A stretch of 64,000 nucleotides of DNA from Xestospongia bergquistia. Its lineage: Eukaryota > Porifera > Demospongiae > Haplosclerida > Petrosiidae. This document shows, piece by piece, positions 29,837-43,000 of the stretch (position 1 is its first letter; each line of letters opens with the position of its first letter). A program made the translations under genes and the position numbers. The notes under the pieces were generated by a model. That model was not told the DNA's origin. It was given only the letters and a program-made list of their open reading frames with translations, and searched no databases. Where the stretch lies: positions 5,069,001 through 5,133,000 of the forward strand of contig OZ014411.1 in the NCBI GenBank assembly GCA_963965975.1, read 5' to 3'.

Positions 29837-32800
29837 ATGGCTAAGTCTCCTCATCTAGCAAACATACGGGACTACAGTGCTGTAAGTAACAGTTGCTTTT
29901 TTCGATTCTAAGTGATACATTTTGATGTTTTATAAACGGGTCCGTCCCATAATGTCTAAGTAAAATTTAATGTGAAAGTGTCCCAAAATGTCTAACTAGT
30001 GTTAATTTAATGTTAACATAGTGTTAATTAATCTAAGTATATCTATAAAGAGTTCAGCACAAGTTAGTAATCAAAAGAAACTACACAATGGCTTAAACTA
30101 GATAAAAATGATTCTAATGTTCTGATGCCTCCTGTGAACTCTTCCATCAATTTTTTTGATGGTCTCCTCATGTCTCACCACCTTGCTCTTCCAGCTCCTG
30201 ATAACTGCTCTATGGTGACTTCAGTGGTGGCCTGCTCCTTCTGGATCACTTCAATGAACTCAAAAAGATTGGGATGTGCCTTCCGTGCCATTTTCTTTAG
30301 GTGATTATGCCAGCCTTCGATGTGGTTGTTTGTGCGTTGGCCATCGTGGTTGAAGTAGTTCCATGTCCTCACAGGAAAATGTCCATGTAAACATGTAGAT
30401 TTGAAGTATCGGATGAATTCATCTGGTCTGGGGTGCTTCTGATTCAACCAGGGTCCAAGCAATCCTAACGAATCTTGGAGGAATAAAGGGTAGTGCAGCA
30501 GCTTTATGGATGAAGTTCCTGGTGTCTGCATCATTTTTATATAGATCAGCCATCCCGAGAGCCTGGACCTTCCTCCATAGACACTGTGAAAAGTGGAAGT
30601 AGCATCCTTGAATCTCAATGCCTGGCAACTGCATCTCAAGAGATTGGATTACTGCAAGGTCAAAATCAGCCATCACACTCTGATGCATAAACATGCTAGG
30701 GCAGACCTGGAATGTTCTGTCAACATATATCGCATCAAGATCACAAAGCAAATGGAGCATGGCATCTGTAGAAAAGATCAAAATGCGATTGCTGGAGCCC
30801 TCATTTCTCACTTCTGTACATGGATGATTTGAATGAGGAGTAGGTAGGTAAAGTTGGGGCAACATCTGAGCAGTCTGGCTGTGTGCTGAGTTCTACCAGT
30901 GCCTCATTGTACAAAGTTGGAACAGGGGTCACCTCTTCTCTAGCCCTCTTTCTAAGTTTGCTCTTTATCTCCTCCACTCGAGTGGTCGCACTCTTTATCT
31001 CCTCCACTTGAGTGGTTGCAGGGTTGACTGCATGGGTGTGTCCATTTGTTTGCTGTAGTATGTCTGTACCAAGTGTAGTGATTCTAGCAGCACATGATCT
31101 CTTGTGGCATCTCCAGTAGCAGGTTCTATTGTCTAGTTTTCTGTTTAGAGTGAATCTGCAGCCATCCCATAGTAGTGATTGTCCTCCTTTCTGATTTGTA
31201 ATAAACTCCATGATTGATATTTGAAATGGGTTCTGGCAACCCTACCTTTTATCCCAGAGAGTACCTGTCAAAATCTCTGGTGCTAATTGATCAAAGCATT
31301 AGACATTTTGGGACATTTCCACATTTCCTTAGACATTATGGGACTAATCCTTATAAACTATACCACCATTGATAACGTTTATTGTTATTTTATCTCATGA
31401 TTAATTATTAAAACAAGTCTCTGTAGATCAGTATCAGTTTAATATAGGATGCCAGTATTTATAGTATATTAGGCTGTATAGGTGTCAAAAGGGGAAAATC
31501 CCTCAAAACTTTCCCTTATATATTGTGTTAGTATAATATTATGTGTTAAATATTAATCTCTTAAATTTTAAACCTAGAAGTAAACATTGTTGATTGAATT
31601 GCTTTCTCTCTGAATATGCATAGTTACCTTTTATTTTCTGAGCTGTAGATATTGTTTATAAAAGAAAACAGTTAATGAATCCATTAGTTTTCAGCTAGGC
31701 ACACTTAAATTATATATTGTCTATTGACTAATGATTTACTTCATTTGATGCATAATATGAGGTATCTGAGGTGAGGTATTGTTGCAATGTTTTATGTAGT
31801 TATCATTTATGAAGAGCAAAGAGGATTTTATCTTAAAGGCTCTGACAAAATAAAATTATTTATTTGTTACACTTATATTGACTGTATTGCTTCTTTATAG
31901 AAGTATTTATTATATTTTATTCTGTTTTTTGTAGCTTTCAGCAGAAATAGATGATCTCAAATTTAGTTTGGCTAACAAAGATGAACAGATTCAAACAGTA
32001 TGTCATACCAGGAGCACATGGAAAGAAGTCATCTACTTATACATGTACAATCTCTTATGACAAGTCCTTATCTTAGTTTTACCATATAAGGTATATGCTT
32101 TCATAGGCTAAGTGCTGGTAACTTTTTGTGGTTGTGTAATTTTTGTCTTGTAATATTAAGGAAATAGTTGGACTAGAAGCTTATCAGAAATGTAAGTGAA
32201 TTTAAAGAAACAAATAAAGCACAAATTTGCGACTCCCTTTGAGATGAAAGTGGGTACAGTGTTGAGGTACTATTGGTAAAGGGGACAATATCAACTAGCT
32301 CCAGTCTTCTAACTTTAGAACATTGGACCTTTAGCATTAAAAATGGACTCTTAGGTATTCCACATTTCTCCATGCCGCTGTTTACATAGCTTATTAGCAA
32401 GAGAGAGTAGCAAAATAGTGTATGTGTAAATAGCAACATCTAAATATGTTAAGTAGATGCTATAATAATTCCATATATAGGCAATGGACTTGTCCTAAGA
32501 TACAATAGTTCAAAGTGCCTTCTCTCTTTGTGTGCTCCTGGTTATATCTATTACATCTACAATCATAAATATTATGTGTTTCTCAATGAGGACATATTTG
32601 TGTATAATTACTTAAGAATGGATGGTTTTGAGACTGATTTTGTATTGCTGTCTTGTTCCTAGCTAAATAATCACCTAAGTCAAGCTCAGAATGAACTAGA
32701 AACAACAAGAAGACAGTTTTTTGACAAGAAAGCGGAATATAATCGTGCAGAAGAGAAGATAGGTGAACTCACGGCAGACGTGGGAAAATGGAGAATGATT

Positions 32801-35800
32801 GCCAATTCTAAAGGATCGTCTCTTCCCAGGCATACAGAGAGCGACACTCAATTTATTTCACAAGTAATTCAATTACAATCATGGATAATATATTTATTAC
32901 TCTTATGAACTTAGTTACTACAACAAGTATATTTTATTAGTGTCCAGAGGTATCTCACAGTATTGGCATCAATGATTACATTATACATGAATGTTTGTTA
33001 GTCAAGCATGTAGATAGACTGTGTTTTACCTATGGAGACACATACTATAAATTGTGAAAATGGTTTTTAAGCTTTTATGAATTGAATATTAATTTTGTCT
33101 TTTTGTGGGTTGTTCATATGTATGATAAACGTGGTTCATCAGGTCATATTTTGATCGTTATATGCAACCATGAATTAGTTGTTAATTAATTATTGTTAAT
33201 TGGTAGTTTGTGTCATGATCAACTAGATAGATATGCTGTCCTCCATGTAAATAAAATGGTGTCTCGTGGGAAGGCCGTTTTATGAGGATCACTAAATTGT
33301 TAAAGCCCTCAAAATAAAACTTCCAATGAAAATACATAATTTTTATGTAAAAATAATTTTTAAAAGCCTTCTAGTTTTGAAATTATCGTGGACTATACAA
33401 AAGAATGATAAAAAAGAACTTTGTACCTTCCCTACATAGGCAGTGCTATTGCCTGCCTCATAATCAAAGTGTACGCATTGAAAGAGTTTAAATAGATTCA
33501 AAAATTTATATTCTTTCTCTTGTGACAATAGCTTCAGAAAGAACTAGCTCAACAGAAACAAGAAGTAATTCTATGTCGTCAAACTATAGCTCAGAAAGAG
33601 CAGGAGCTAAAGGAATACCAAGAAAAATGGGCAAGGGAGAGAAGAGTAAGAACAAAAAATAGTCTGTCACTCACCACACTGCTTTAAATTAGTAGAGTTT
33701 ATATAATAGCTAAACTGCTGTGTCATAGTGCTTTGTGATTTTTATATTTTTGTCGTTGAAGAATACAATTCCACCTGATCACTATCGTGTACAAGTTCAA
33801 CAAGTCCAATCAGAACTCTATCAGATCAAAGATGAAAACCGTCAGCTGTCAGAGCTTCTTAGAGCCAAGGATGATGAATTGAGGTATTTGAGAAGACAAA
33901 ATGATGGCTATGGAGGAAGTACTGTATCTTCTTATGAGGTACAAATACTTGTATTGATATAAAGGATAAATTATAGATATCATGCTATAATATGCATCAA
34001 CTCAGTACTAACATCTAGACATGACCCTAATCCTGTTTACTTGAGTATTAACTATTGACCTTATGATCTTTGATCTTCAATTATTACATGATTATACATG
34101 TCATTTATTGTATTTGGTTTGGTAAAACATTGTTAGAGATTATCACCAAAGACCCACTCCATTACATGCAAATAATAATATCTATTCATAACTGGCAAGC
34201 AGTAACATGGAGTACCAAGTTCCTGTTCATTCATTGCTATGACCGTTAGGTTAGGGGAGGACTATATGTATATACTACAGCTTGTATGTGGTCTCTTAAA
34301 TGCAGAAAGGATATTCTATATTTTACATTAATATAATTACACATGTATGTATACTATTATTTAGGTAGAGAACTATAAAAGTGAGAATCGACGTCTATCA
34401 CAGGAAATAAAAGCATTGCAAGAAAAGAATTATATCACTCATCAACAGGTACTATTTGTAGTATGTACAGCAAGAATTACTGACAAGCAGAAAAATGCTT
34501 TTATAATGGCATTTGGAAAATTACAATTTTTTTGATTTCTAAAATTTTTTTACAAAATGAAAGTAAGACTATAAGATGGAAAACTTCACCAAATTAAATT
34601 TCTTACTGCATTTTCCTGCTTTAACCATTATACATTGTGCCAGGAACCTAGCCTCACACTAAATTAGCATCTAACATTGTGACCATATTTGGCAATTAAG
34701 TACCATAAACTATGGAGGAATATTTTCTTGAATTTCGCAAGTTCAATACCATTTGTAAAAATAAAAATTGCGAATTTATGGTACATGTGAGTGGTTGCTA
34801 AGTAAGCCCCACGTGAATCAATGGCATTACTATATTATTACCTCAAGAGAGATTCTGTTTTCCGACCTAAAGGGACACTATTTATGAGTATATCATTTTC
34901 TGTCATTGATTCAGTAAACAAATTGGTGTTGCCTTTACTGATAAAGTCAGTAGCAACTTGTGAAAATTTAAATTCACCAATGCCCCCCAAAAAAGCCATT
35001 TTCAAAAATTGTTATGCTATGAATACAATTATCATTTCTGTCATTATGATTGCTTGATCTTGTGTTTATTTGTTCATTATTTTCTACCCAACTATATAGT
35101 TGACTGCATATGAAGAAGATTATAAGAGAGAAAAGCAAGAGAAGAACAGTCTTAATGATCGACTTGCTGCCGCTCTTGAGTTAAATCATAATTTGCAAGC
35201 AGTCATAGATGCACTTGTAAGTCAAATAATATGTTCTTTTTTAATTGTACAAGCTGACAAAATGGTACCTACAATGTTGCTATAGCCATTTGTCAGATAC
35301 ATGATTAACATACTTAAATGTCACCTACAATATTTGTAAGAAGAAAGATTATTTGAGCTTTATGAACATGATAAAATATATTCTGAAAAAAGGTACAAAA
35401 AGTTTCGGCCAAAGGCCTTCATCAGCTATATGAAACCGAAACGTTCTGTACCTTTTTTCAGAATATATATTTTATCACGTTCATAAAGCTCAAATAATCT
35501 TTCTTCTTACAAGCATGAATAACGTGGTAAAGAAACTCCCAACTTCATCACCTACAATAGTTTCAGGTTTTTTACTACTTTGTATAGTATTGATATTTTA
35601 ATTCATAACAATAGTCACATTTTAAATAAACTAACATGAAATTTTTATACCAAGTAACAGACAATAAATGACAAGAAAGTAAAAGAATATATTTTTCTAC
35701 TTTGTATAGCAACAAGATCAAGGTGTGGCTAGAGGTGGAGGAGGTAGGCTTGATGTTAGACCTGAAGATCATTGTAGAAGAGGTAGTGGTTATATGGGAG

Positions 35801-35994
35801 ATGGTCTAGGTGGAGGCAGTCATGTTGGAGGTGGACACACAGGAGGAGGAGGTGGTCTAGGTAGAGGTGGCCTTGACAGGAACGATATCGGTAGAAGCAA
35901 TTATCCACCAGACAGAAATTGGAGCAGAAGAGACAGTGATGGTGCAAGGAATTTATATTATGGAGGAGGAGACAGTAGTAGAGAACAAATGTAG
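29837..35994 (+). CDS. Coiled-coil protein, TNIP/optineurin-like
   Basis: Eight exons in phase, 361 residues: 29837-29881, 31935-31997, 32663-32863, 33532-33645, 33762-33938, 34365-34448, 35100-35216, 35710-35994. The start MAKSPHLANIRDYSA lies 164 bases after the B3GAT stop. Almost all of exons 2-7 is predicted coiled coil. Exon 7 contains LTAYEEDYKREKQEKNSLND, which resembles the ubiquitin-binding UBAN core of TNIP, optineurin and NEMO (consensus near DFxxER). If so, it may bind linear or K63 ubiquitin chains in NF-kB control; Tyr and Lys replace the usual Phe and Arg, so this is tentative. The last exon encodes a Gly/Arg-rich low-complexity tail (RGGGGRLDVRPEDHCRRGSG and onward) unlike vertebrate members. 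Intron 1 holds a MULE, intron 7 a fold-back retroelement. Confidence 0.72.
29938..31350 (-). mobile_element. MULE DNA transposon with TIRs and 8-bp target duplication
   Basis: A 1,413-bp element in intron 1 of the TNIP-like gene, opposite to the host gene. The left end begins GGGTCCGTCCCATAATGTCT; the right end in reverse complement begins GGATTAGTCCCATAATGTCT. Similarity continues for about 50 bases, including GTCCCAAAATGTCTA. The direct repeat TTATAAAC flanks it at 29930-29937 and 31351-31358, the size expected for Mutator-like elements. It contains a damaged transposase. Confidence 0.9.
30175..31211 (-). pseudogene. MULE transposase, FLYWCH-type, disrupted
   Basis: Reading starts at 31211 with MEFITNQKGGQSLLWDGCRF and a FLYWCH-like zinc finger (CYWRCHKRSCAARI). 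The frame is lost near 30830, then resumes as ILIFSTDAMLHLLCDLDAIY and VDRTFQVCP. The usual stretch between that block and MADFDLAVIQSLEMQLPGIE is missing, so part of the catalytic core is deleted. IQGCYFHFSQCLWRKVQ follows, then another frameshift near 30440 before RTNNHIEGWHNHLKKMARKA. With two frame breaks and an internal deletion it is not a working transposase. Confidence 0.85.
34700..34794. repeat. Small palindromic insertion in a TNIP-like intron
   Basis: A 95-base block bounded by GTACCATAAA and its exact inverse TTTATGGTAC, with inner partial complementarity (AATTTCGCAA / TTGCGAATTT). Possibly a short MITE. Confidence 0.5.
35333..35547. mobile_element. Fold-back retroelement with hammerhead-like core
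   Basis: A 215-bp insertion in intron 7 of the TNIP-like gene, flanked by a perfect 12-base direct repeat TCACCTACAATA (35321-35332 and 35548-35559). Two inverted arms of about 74 bases (35334-35407 and 35438-35512) are nearly complementary and are copies of the same 3' sequence. On the minus strand the left arm reads CTGATGA, a GGCC-TTT-GGCC hairpin, GAAAC, five Ts, then GTA (35425 down to 35394). This is the order of the conserved core of a type I hammerhead ribozyme. The right-arm copy is cut off just upstream of GAAAC. A 12-base duplication plus a hammerhead core suggests a Penelope-like or retrozyme-type remnant (inference). Confidence 0.75.
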
Positions 35995-36328
35995 ATGAAA
36001 ACTTTAAATATTTTAGAATGCTGACTTTTGTTAGTGTTGTGTATTGTGTGTCTTTATATGCAGTAATACAAAACTGTAGTTTCAAAACAATATAGTAAAA
36101 TGTGGAAATATATATATAAGTAATAAAAAGCATTTTGAAATCATGGAAGTTGATGTAGGGACGATGACACCAAAAAGGAGGTAGGGATGAACACACAAGT
36201 CCATACTAAATCCCTACTTAAGTAGCCAGCCATGTCCAGTACAACATGAGGTTTGTATATCTATTTATTGCATTGTTCAATATAATGGAAATGAAAGCTG
36301 AAATTAAAATGTACTGTACAGTTTTTCT
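35995..36328. other. 3' region of the TNIP-like gene
   Basis: AT-rich sequence after the TNIP-like stop, expected to hold its 3' UTR. Nothing else is recognisable. Confidence 0.4.
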
Positions 36329-36500
36329 ACTCCGAAGAGTATGCTGGTAACCATCTCAGAGGTCTGATGCATTGCAGAACGCTGGCCTACAACACACTGG
36401 CAATCATAACTACTTTACTTTCTTTTTATATTTACTGCAGATTTGTCTTCAACCTCTTGTGGGGCTGCAGCTTGTACGCTTATGAATCTCATTAACAGTA
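36329..36500 (-). repeat. Dispersed repeat, copy 1
   Basis: In reverse complement this matches 59324-59490: GTTAATGAGATTCATAAGCG, CCCCACAAGAGGTTGAAGAC, TGTTGTAGGCCAGCGTTCTG and AGACCTCTG occur in the same order. The two copies are inverted relative to each other and 23 kb apart. No coding frame is shared, so it is a repeat family of unknown type. Confidence 0.75.
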
Positions 36501-36810
36501 ATTATGAATATGATTACTAGCATCGACGAACAAAAAACTTAAAATAATCAAAACTAAAGCTATACTTTTAATGGCCAAGAATAAAACTAGTCCTACTTAA
36601 GCAAACTAGAACAATACTACTAATTATAATAATTTTTATAATATTTTAATTTTATAGGGGCTTAAAAAAATCGTTCATTATCTTTTGTTGCTTCTATCTA
36701 AATTTATAACAGCTCCTTTAGTTCCTCGAGTGCTCCAGCTTTGGATAACTTTCTCCAGCTAATGGCTGTTGACTTACCTTGTCATAACTATGATTAACTA
36801 ATTATATAGG

Positions 36811-36936
36811 GTCAACCTAAGACTGTCTATACAACAGATAATACAAAAATGGACATTCATAATTTTATGTCTCAATTTTACAAGAAGTGGTGGGATAACT
36901 TTAAGTTTTTAAAAAAAGTGGAACGTAAAAACCAGG
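36811..36936 (+). other. Isolated exon-like open stretch
   Basis: An open frame between a plausible acceptor (tatatag) and donor (gtaaat), reading TVYTTDNTKMDIHNFMSQFY and onward, basic and aromatic-rich. I do not recognise it and find no linked exons; it may be part of a decayed element. Confidence 0.25.
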
Positions 36937-37093
36937 TAAATAATAAGCTATAAGCATAAAGTTAAAAATACCAGTTAAATAGATTTTGGATATAATAAAT
37001 CTATTCTCAAGTAGGTTGAACTAGCTCCTCTTTACCTTTCAACTACTGTGAAAGCAACACTCAATTTTTAATTTGTTCTGGCAGTCATTTTTT

Positions 37094-37712
37094 CGGGTTC
37101 GTCCGCGTTCGCCTACTCTGATTTTAATACAATAGTACGGGTTTGCCTACGGATACCTGTAATTCTAATTAATAGACGTTTTTGGAATTTTCACTGAATT
37201 AACATTCAAATATTTAATTAAATCTCGTTGTTAAATACACAAAGACTTAACTAAATTTCATAAGGTCTATTGACTTTGAAAAGATCCAAACATCTTTGAA
37301 TGTGTTGAAGTATTTCAAAGAGAACAAGTCAGCACAGAGGTTTTGATACAGCAGCTTGCAGCAGGTGCACGTCCACCTCGTCAGAAAAAGAAAGCAGAAA
37401 GCTATAGAGAAAGATTAACACATTAAGGAACTCAAAGAAAGATTTAGCAGTAATCAATTTCTTTATCAGACTATGTTCCAGGCATGTCTCAACACATTAA
37501 CTTATAATTGTTTAATTCTTTAATCTTTACTTTTCTTAAATTGTACACTCTTTAATTATCATTTACCTCAAACTCCTTCATTATTATTTAGACTGTTTCA
37601 GTCCCTTTTGGTCCAGTAGCTCTTGCATTGTAATTTGTAAAATCGCAATATTTTTTATTACAATTACGGTATCCGTAGGCGAAAACGTACTATTACAGAG
37701 TAGGCGAACCCG
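37094..37712 (+). mobile_element. Internally deleted MULE with transposase tail
   Basis: Inverted terminal repeats of about 70 bases. The left includes CGGGTTCG, GTTCGCCTACTCTG and GCCTACGGATACC; the right end carries the same blocks inverted up to CGAACCCG. Inside, 37301-37420 on the plus strand reads FQREQVSTEVLIQQLAAGAR and then RQKKKAESYRERLTH, matching the C-terminal tail of MULE transposases (compare FIEVIQKEQATTEVTIEQL in the MULE at 30 kb). Only the tail remains, so it depends on another element for movement. It is a different family from the 30-kb element, since the TIRs differ. Confidence 0.72.
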
Positions 37713-40088
37713 TACTAACTCGACTATCCTCTTTTAGACCTTTAAAAGGGACTTATACTTTTGTTAAAGAACAAGCAATACTGAGCCGTTTTGGTCTTAT
37801 TTAATGATGATTATACAACTGGATAGGTAACACTTAACATATTCAATGTAATAGAACAAAAGTAACTTATCACTTTGTGGTTTTGTCATGTACTATGGAA
37901 AGGTGAGGACAGAGTCTAGAGACTTCAGAAGTCACACTCTTCGAGCCCTCTCCCCTCCACAATACATGACAACACACAACAAAATTTTGCCTTGTAAACA
38001 TTAAATCTGTACATAGAGAATACGATGTAATACAGAAGAGAAATCAATCGTTGCTGCTATGCTCACTTTACTAAGAAAAAGGATATTTTGTTTGACAAAC
38101 TTCTGGTAGTATTGAACATAATTCTTCAACAAGTGTACAAAAGTCTTCAACATGTCTGCCAGGTTGTATCTATAGTATATCAGCAATTAATATTACAATG
38201 TTACTAAAGTGCATGTAATGACCATTTTTGGTCAAGATGATTTCACATGCACTGTATATTAATGACACGAGAGATGTTCAGGGAATGTTTTGTAATTATA
38301 ACAACCAATATTCACAGGTTTATCCCAAAAATTGCAAACATTTGTTACAATATCTACCTCCATTCTTAAATATTTAAAGTTTACTGATATATATACATAT
38401 ATATACCTTACTACTGGTCAATTATGTCACTAGGTGTAACTTCTCTTGCAATATAAATATGCACTTCTTGTTAACCAACACTTATTGTCTGCTTCAGCTC
38501 TAGTACATGGTGAAGTAGATCCACAAGTTCAAGAAACATATCAAGACTCATGATCAAATGAGTCAGCAGTATATAGTTTAATGCCTTTGACAGTTGTTGC
38601 CATCTTTATATAAGCAGACTGCTTGTCCAACAATGTGGCAGTCTCACAGCTGACTCATAGATATAGTTGTCTAATAACAATCCATGGAAGCTTTGATGAC
38701 TCCAACACATCATTCCACATGACATTGTTGTAACAATTCTTACAACACCACTTTTCTAATGACAATAGTGCTAACAATGTTTCTCAGACTTACTCTCAAT
38801 TTATGGCTTGTCGCTTGTTGAAGAAGAAACTGTCAACAGGTTCCTTAATATGAAGTCTATAGTTATAGACAGTGGAGCCCATTAAGAACAATCTGTTAAC
38901 ATGCCAATCTACTTTTTGATCTTTAGTGTTGGTCAACGCCACATCTTGATTATGAATGAATGAATGAACAATCTGATTTACACTTGTGTATGCTTCAAAT
39001 AGCTATTGATGTATTAATAGAGAAGCCTCTGTTCTTTTGTGTGGTAGCTACTGTATTGATTCATACCAAGCAATCAAATCTATTGAAAGAGTTACATGGA
39101 TGTTGAATTTCAATAGGTTTGTGCATTTCTTTCTTCTCTCAATAATTTCTATTCTGAATTTCGAGTTGTTTGTATGTAAACATTGAATAGTTTGAACTTG
39201 TTTAACTGTCATAATGATGTCCCATAGACTCTAACCTCAAGTCCAACCTACTGAAGCCACAGATAATTATATACAACAGCAAGTATAATTACAGAGACTG
39301 TAGTTCAGAAGGAAACTTTCTTAGGAGAATGTGATATACTTGAGTTCACGTTAACAAATAGAATAATAATATCTTTCTTCTTCAATTGTTGCTTCTTGCT
39401 TAGTTCATCGTTAAATTTAAATTTATCATTACATATCAGTATGTTAGTACAAACAAGTTTCCATTTTAAATAATAATAATTTCAATGTTCAGTTTACTCA
39501 TTATAATAATTATATACTAGTTAGTTAGTGCTTCTAAAGGTCAGGGCAAATAGAGTTTATTGATGTTAGGAGATTACTGGGCTTTTGATCATGTCATAGG
39601 TCTTTGGAGGTCATCAGCTGAAACTTGGTAGTTGTAACGAGAGTTAAAGTTGAATAATAAATATATTATTTGGGTTTAAAGTTTGTACATAGAACAACCT
39701 TGGAACAGGCCAAATAGGAGGTATGACCTTCAAGTGTAAATATAATGTATGCTATAGTCAGTATACTTGTGTATATTGTCTTTTTAAATACCAATTATAT
39801 AAATGTTACTGTAATCTAATGATAAAAGGCTGGTACTAATCTTCATACAATGTATGCTATCAAACACACAATTTCCATATATTATAGTATATGACTATCT
39901 ACTAACAGTTTATTTATTAATTATTTAGGTCAAAATATATTAGCAATCATCTAAATTAGCATAATATAAACATAATATATTTTAGTCACATAATATTATA
40001 AGTTAATAAGACAATAATACATATGCATAAAAACAATATATAATATTATATCATTATAAGTACACAAGGCTCCTTTCTAACATTATCA
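37713..40088. other. Long stretch without a recognised gene
   Basis: AT-rich DNA between the MULE remnant and the membrane-protein gene. Several short open frames (for example 38001-38186 minus) lack consistent splice sites or familiar motifs. The right end should include the 3' UTR of the minus-strand gene at 40.1 kb. Confidence 0.4.
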
Positions 40089-43000
40089 CTATGTATTAAA
40101 AATCACAATGACTGTACAGATGCATTCCACTACAACAAATGTCCCTACAACGAATATTGACCACAGATGTTTCCTTGGAACCTTCCCTTTGTATATAAAA
40201 AATACCTAGATGTAAAGAAACAATGAACAAACAACATTACTTTAGTACATCAATTTTTGTTACATAAAAAGTGGTTACAATTAATATTCATTTATGGCAA
40301 CAGGATCAATTATAAAGTGGGTGTGGTTTTTGTTTTTATTGACTTTTTAATCTATTTCTTTAACAAAGAGGTGTTATCTTTAGAAGGCCACTCTTCATAG
40401 AATGTGACAACTAATAAATCATGAAGTTACACAAATAGAGAGAACCTAATATGCTTGGAAATTACAGGTAATGAATAAAAAATAAATATAATAACTTAAA
40501 AGTACATGTATATTATATAATTGATACTGGATGGATTTGGTGCTGACAATGAAAATTTTAAATGTTACATAAAATATTCCAACTTCTTTAGGTTGTGATT
40601 ATAAAGTGAGTGAATATTAAGAAATATGAAGTGTTAATGATTAAACATACCGTAAGGGTACAAATTTTCGTGTTTAAAAATCAGTGGCGAAACATCAAAG
40701 CCTTTTTTCTAATACCGTAAGGGTACAAATTTTAAATTTTCGTGTTTTTTAAATTTTGCTTTATTATTTAAATTTCGTGGGTATTAATTTTTGTGTTTAG
40801 TGGGTGTGAAGTATTAATAATGGGTGTGGTATCAGGCATGTGTTGTGATCACAAGCGTGATTTTCGCGAAATATGGCTACCTATTCCTATAAATCCATGG
40901 TGAGAGGGTACAATATATACAAATCTGGGAGACAGTTGACGGAGAAGTACTTCAGACAGTGTAAAAGAGAAAGAAGTGACTGACATGAATCCCTTTGCGT
41001 GATTATGCGTGGGTGGAGTAAAAGTTAAATTTCGTGATAAAACAACAACCCACGAATATAGCGAAATTAAATCCCCCACGAAAATTTATACCCTTACAGT
41101 AATGAAATAGCCATGCATGTATGGATGTGTACATTTTTCACGCATTATCAGTTGTTATGTGAACATCTATTTGATTTTATCACTTAATTGCATCAATTGT
41201 TGGAAGATAATGAAACACTGAGAGGAGAATTAGTAGCAATGTTTATGAAAGACTATAGAATGCTAGAAATAATTTTATTACCATAGAAACAAGCTAGCAA
41301 GCTGATCAGTTATTCTTATTGTCGTAGTGATTGTGGTTAAGTTAACAAAACTCATTAGGTATCATATCTGTATTGAATGGTATGTCATCAGGTTGTCTAG
41401 CCTCGTACCCGGGTCTTCATGAAAGAAAAGAACACCCTGGTAACTACTGTTCACACATGCACATAATTTCCACAAATTTCTTGGAAAATAGTATACTCTA
41501 GGAATCCTCCATCTACTATGACATAAAAACTCCTTTTACCTTAATGATTCACTATCTATGATGGTTATTTATAGTTCAGATAGTAACATCTCTGCTGCTC
41601 TACTCTATGATCTAAAGCAGATAGGAAGACTAAATGTATTTCATAAAAAGGCTTTTCATCTGTTGAAGCTATATATGACAGAAAAGATGTCTTCATGTGG
41701 TCACCAACTGGTTTTGAAAAGAGGCAACTGGTTGTCATGCTTGAAAATGGATAAGACCATATCAAAAATTAGTCTGTCTTCAGACATCCAATAACCTTAT
41801 ATAAAAGACACACAAATATAGTAACTTACCAGGAAAAATTCAACCTGTGCAAATGCTTTAGGGAGGGAATGAGAGAGAAAGAGAGAGAGGGGGGGGGAAG
41901 GAGGGGGAAGAAGGAAGAGAGAGAGGGGGGAAAGGAGGGAGAGTGTCAGAATATTATAATATCATAATAGAACAGAGCTATTGCTATTTGTCTACATTAT
42001 AAGGAACTAGAAAATCTATAAGATAGTAAATGGCTGAACTAATGTGATAATTGTAATGATGTCTTTTTTATCTACTATTTTGTTCTGTGTGGGTGTTACA
42101 CGCTGAAGTTTAATGAGCTGATACTATCATACTAATACCATTAACAACTACACAACTCAATAACAATAATTCATTGCATATTGTGGACATCTGATATTGT
42201 CACTGCAAGAAAAGAAATACCATTTAATGACACCAACATTTTTTCATCTTAGTGAAGTCTCTCAACTTTGTCACTTGTAATAATCAGAAAACAACGTACA
42301 CAAAAATTGTTAAAGTGACTAAAGTAAGGGTTTTACCAATTTGTGAATGACTTCTTATACATTGCGATAAACTTAGGTTCAATATAGCATCTTTTCTTTA
42401 AGCTTACAATTTCTATTACTTTTAAAACAGTCACAGGACAGTTGTAATGTACTATTTGGAGGCTGCATTACATACATAAATTTCAAACTGACTCTTCATC
42501 TACTGAGCAATCACCATTACTAATACATATCACTACAGTTACTTAAACTTATCAATCTCAATGAAATGTTAATCACTTTAAGAGACAATGTTTGTGTGTG
42601 TAATTTATCTTAAATTTCATTCAAACCTATTCTATTAAATATACTAATCAAGAAATAAAATTTGAACATGTAACACACAAACAATTATACACACAACATT
42701 TCCGGATTTCTAGAAGGTGCCCATTTACCTATTAAGCTGATTAGTAAAAGAATAAAGAGGACATTAACTTTGGCAGTTTGGACAATGATCAAGATAATAG
42801 AGATCTAGTGTAACAAAGAAATAGTAAAAAATCAATTATGAAGCAATTATAAATACTTATTATATAAGCAAGCTTACATACATATATACATGTCATGTCC
42901 TACAGTACATTTGTCATGGATTCTTGGATGTCATAATCTCTTGTTAACGCGTTTCACTTAATACCAATTTAATGTCAATCGCTGCTAAGTTAATTAGGAA

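Noticed and set aside
35756..36196. Minus-strand open frame of 146 codons across the end of the TNIP-like gene
   Set aside because: It is the antisense shadow of the Gly/Arg-rich last exon, which fits splice phase and reads as a low-complexity tail on the plus strand.
38001..38960. A possible gene between the MULE remnant and the membrane-protein gene
   Set aside because: Short open stretches on both strands could not be joined with consistent phases or matched to any motif.
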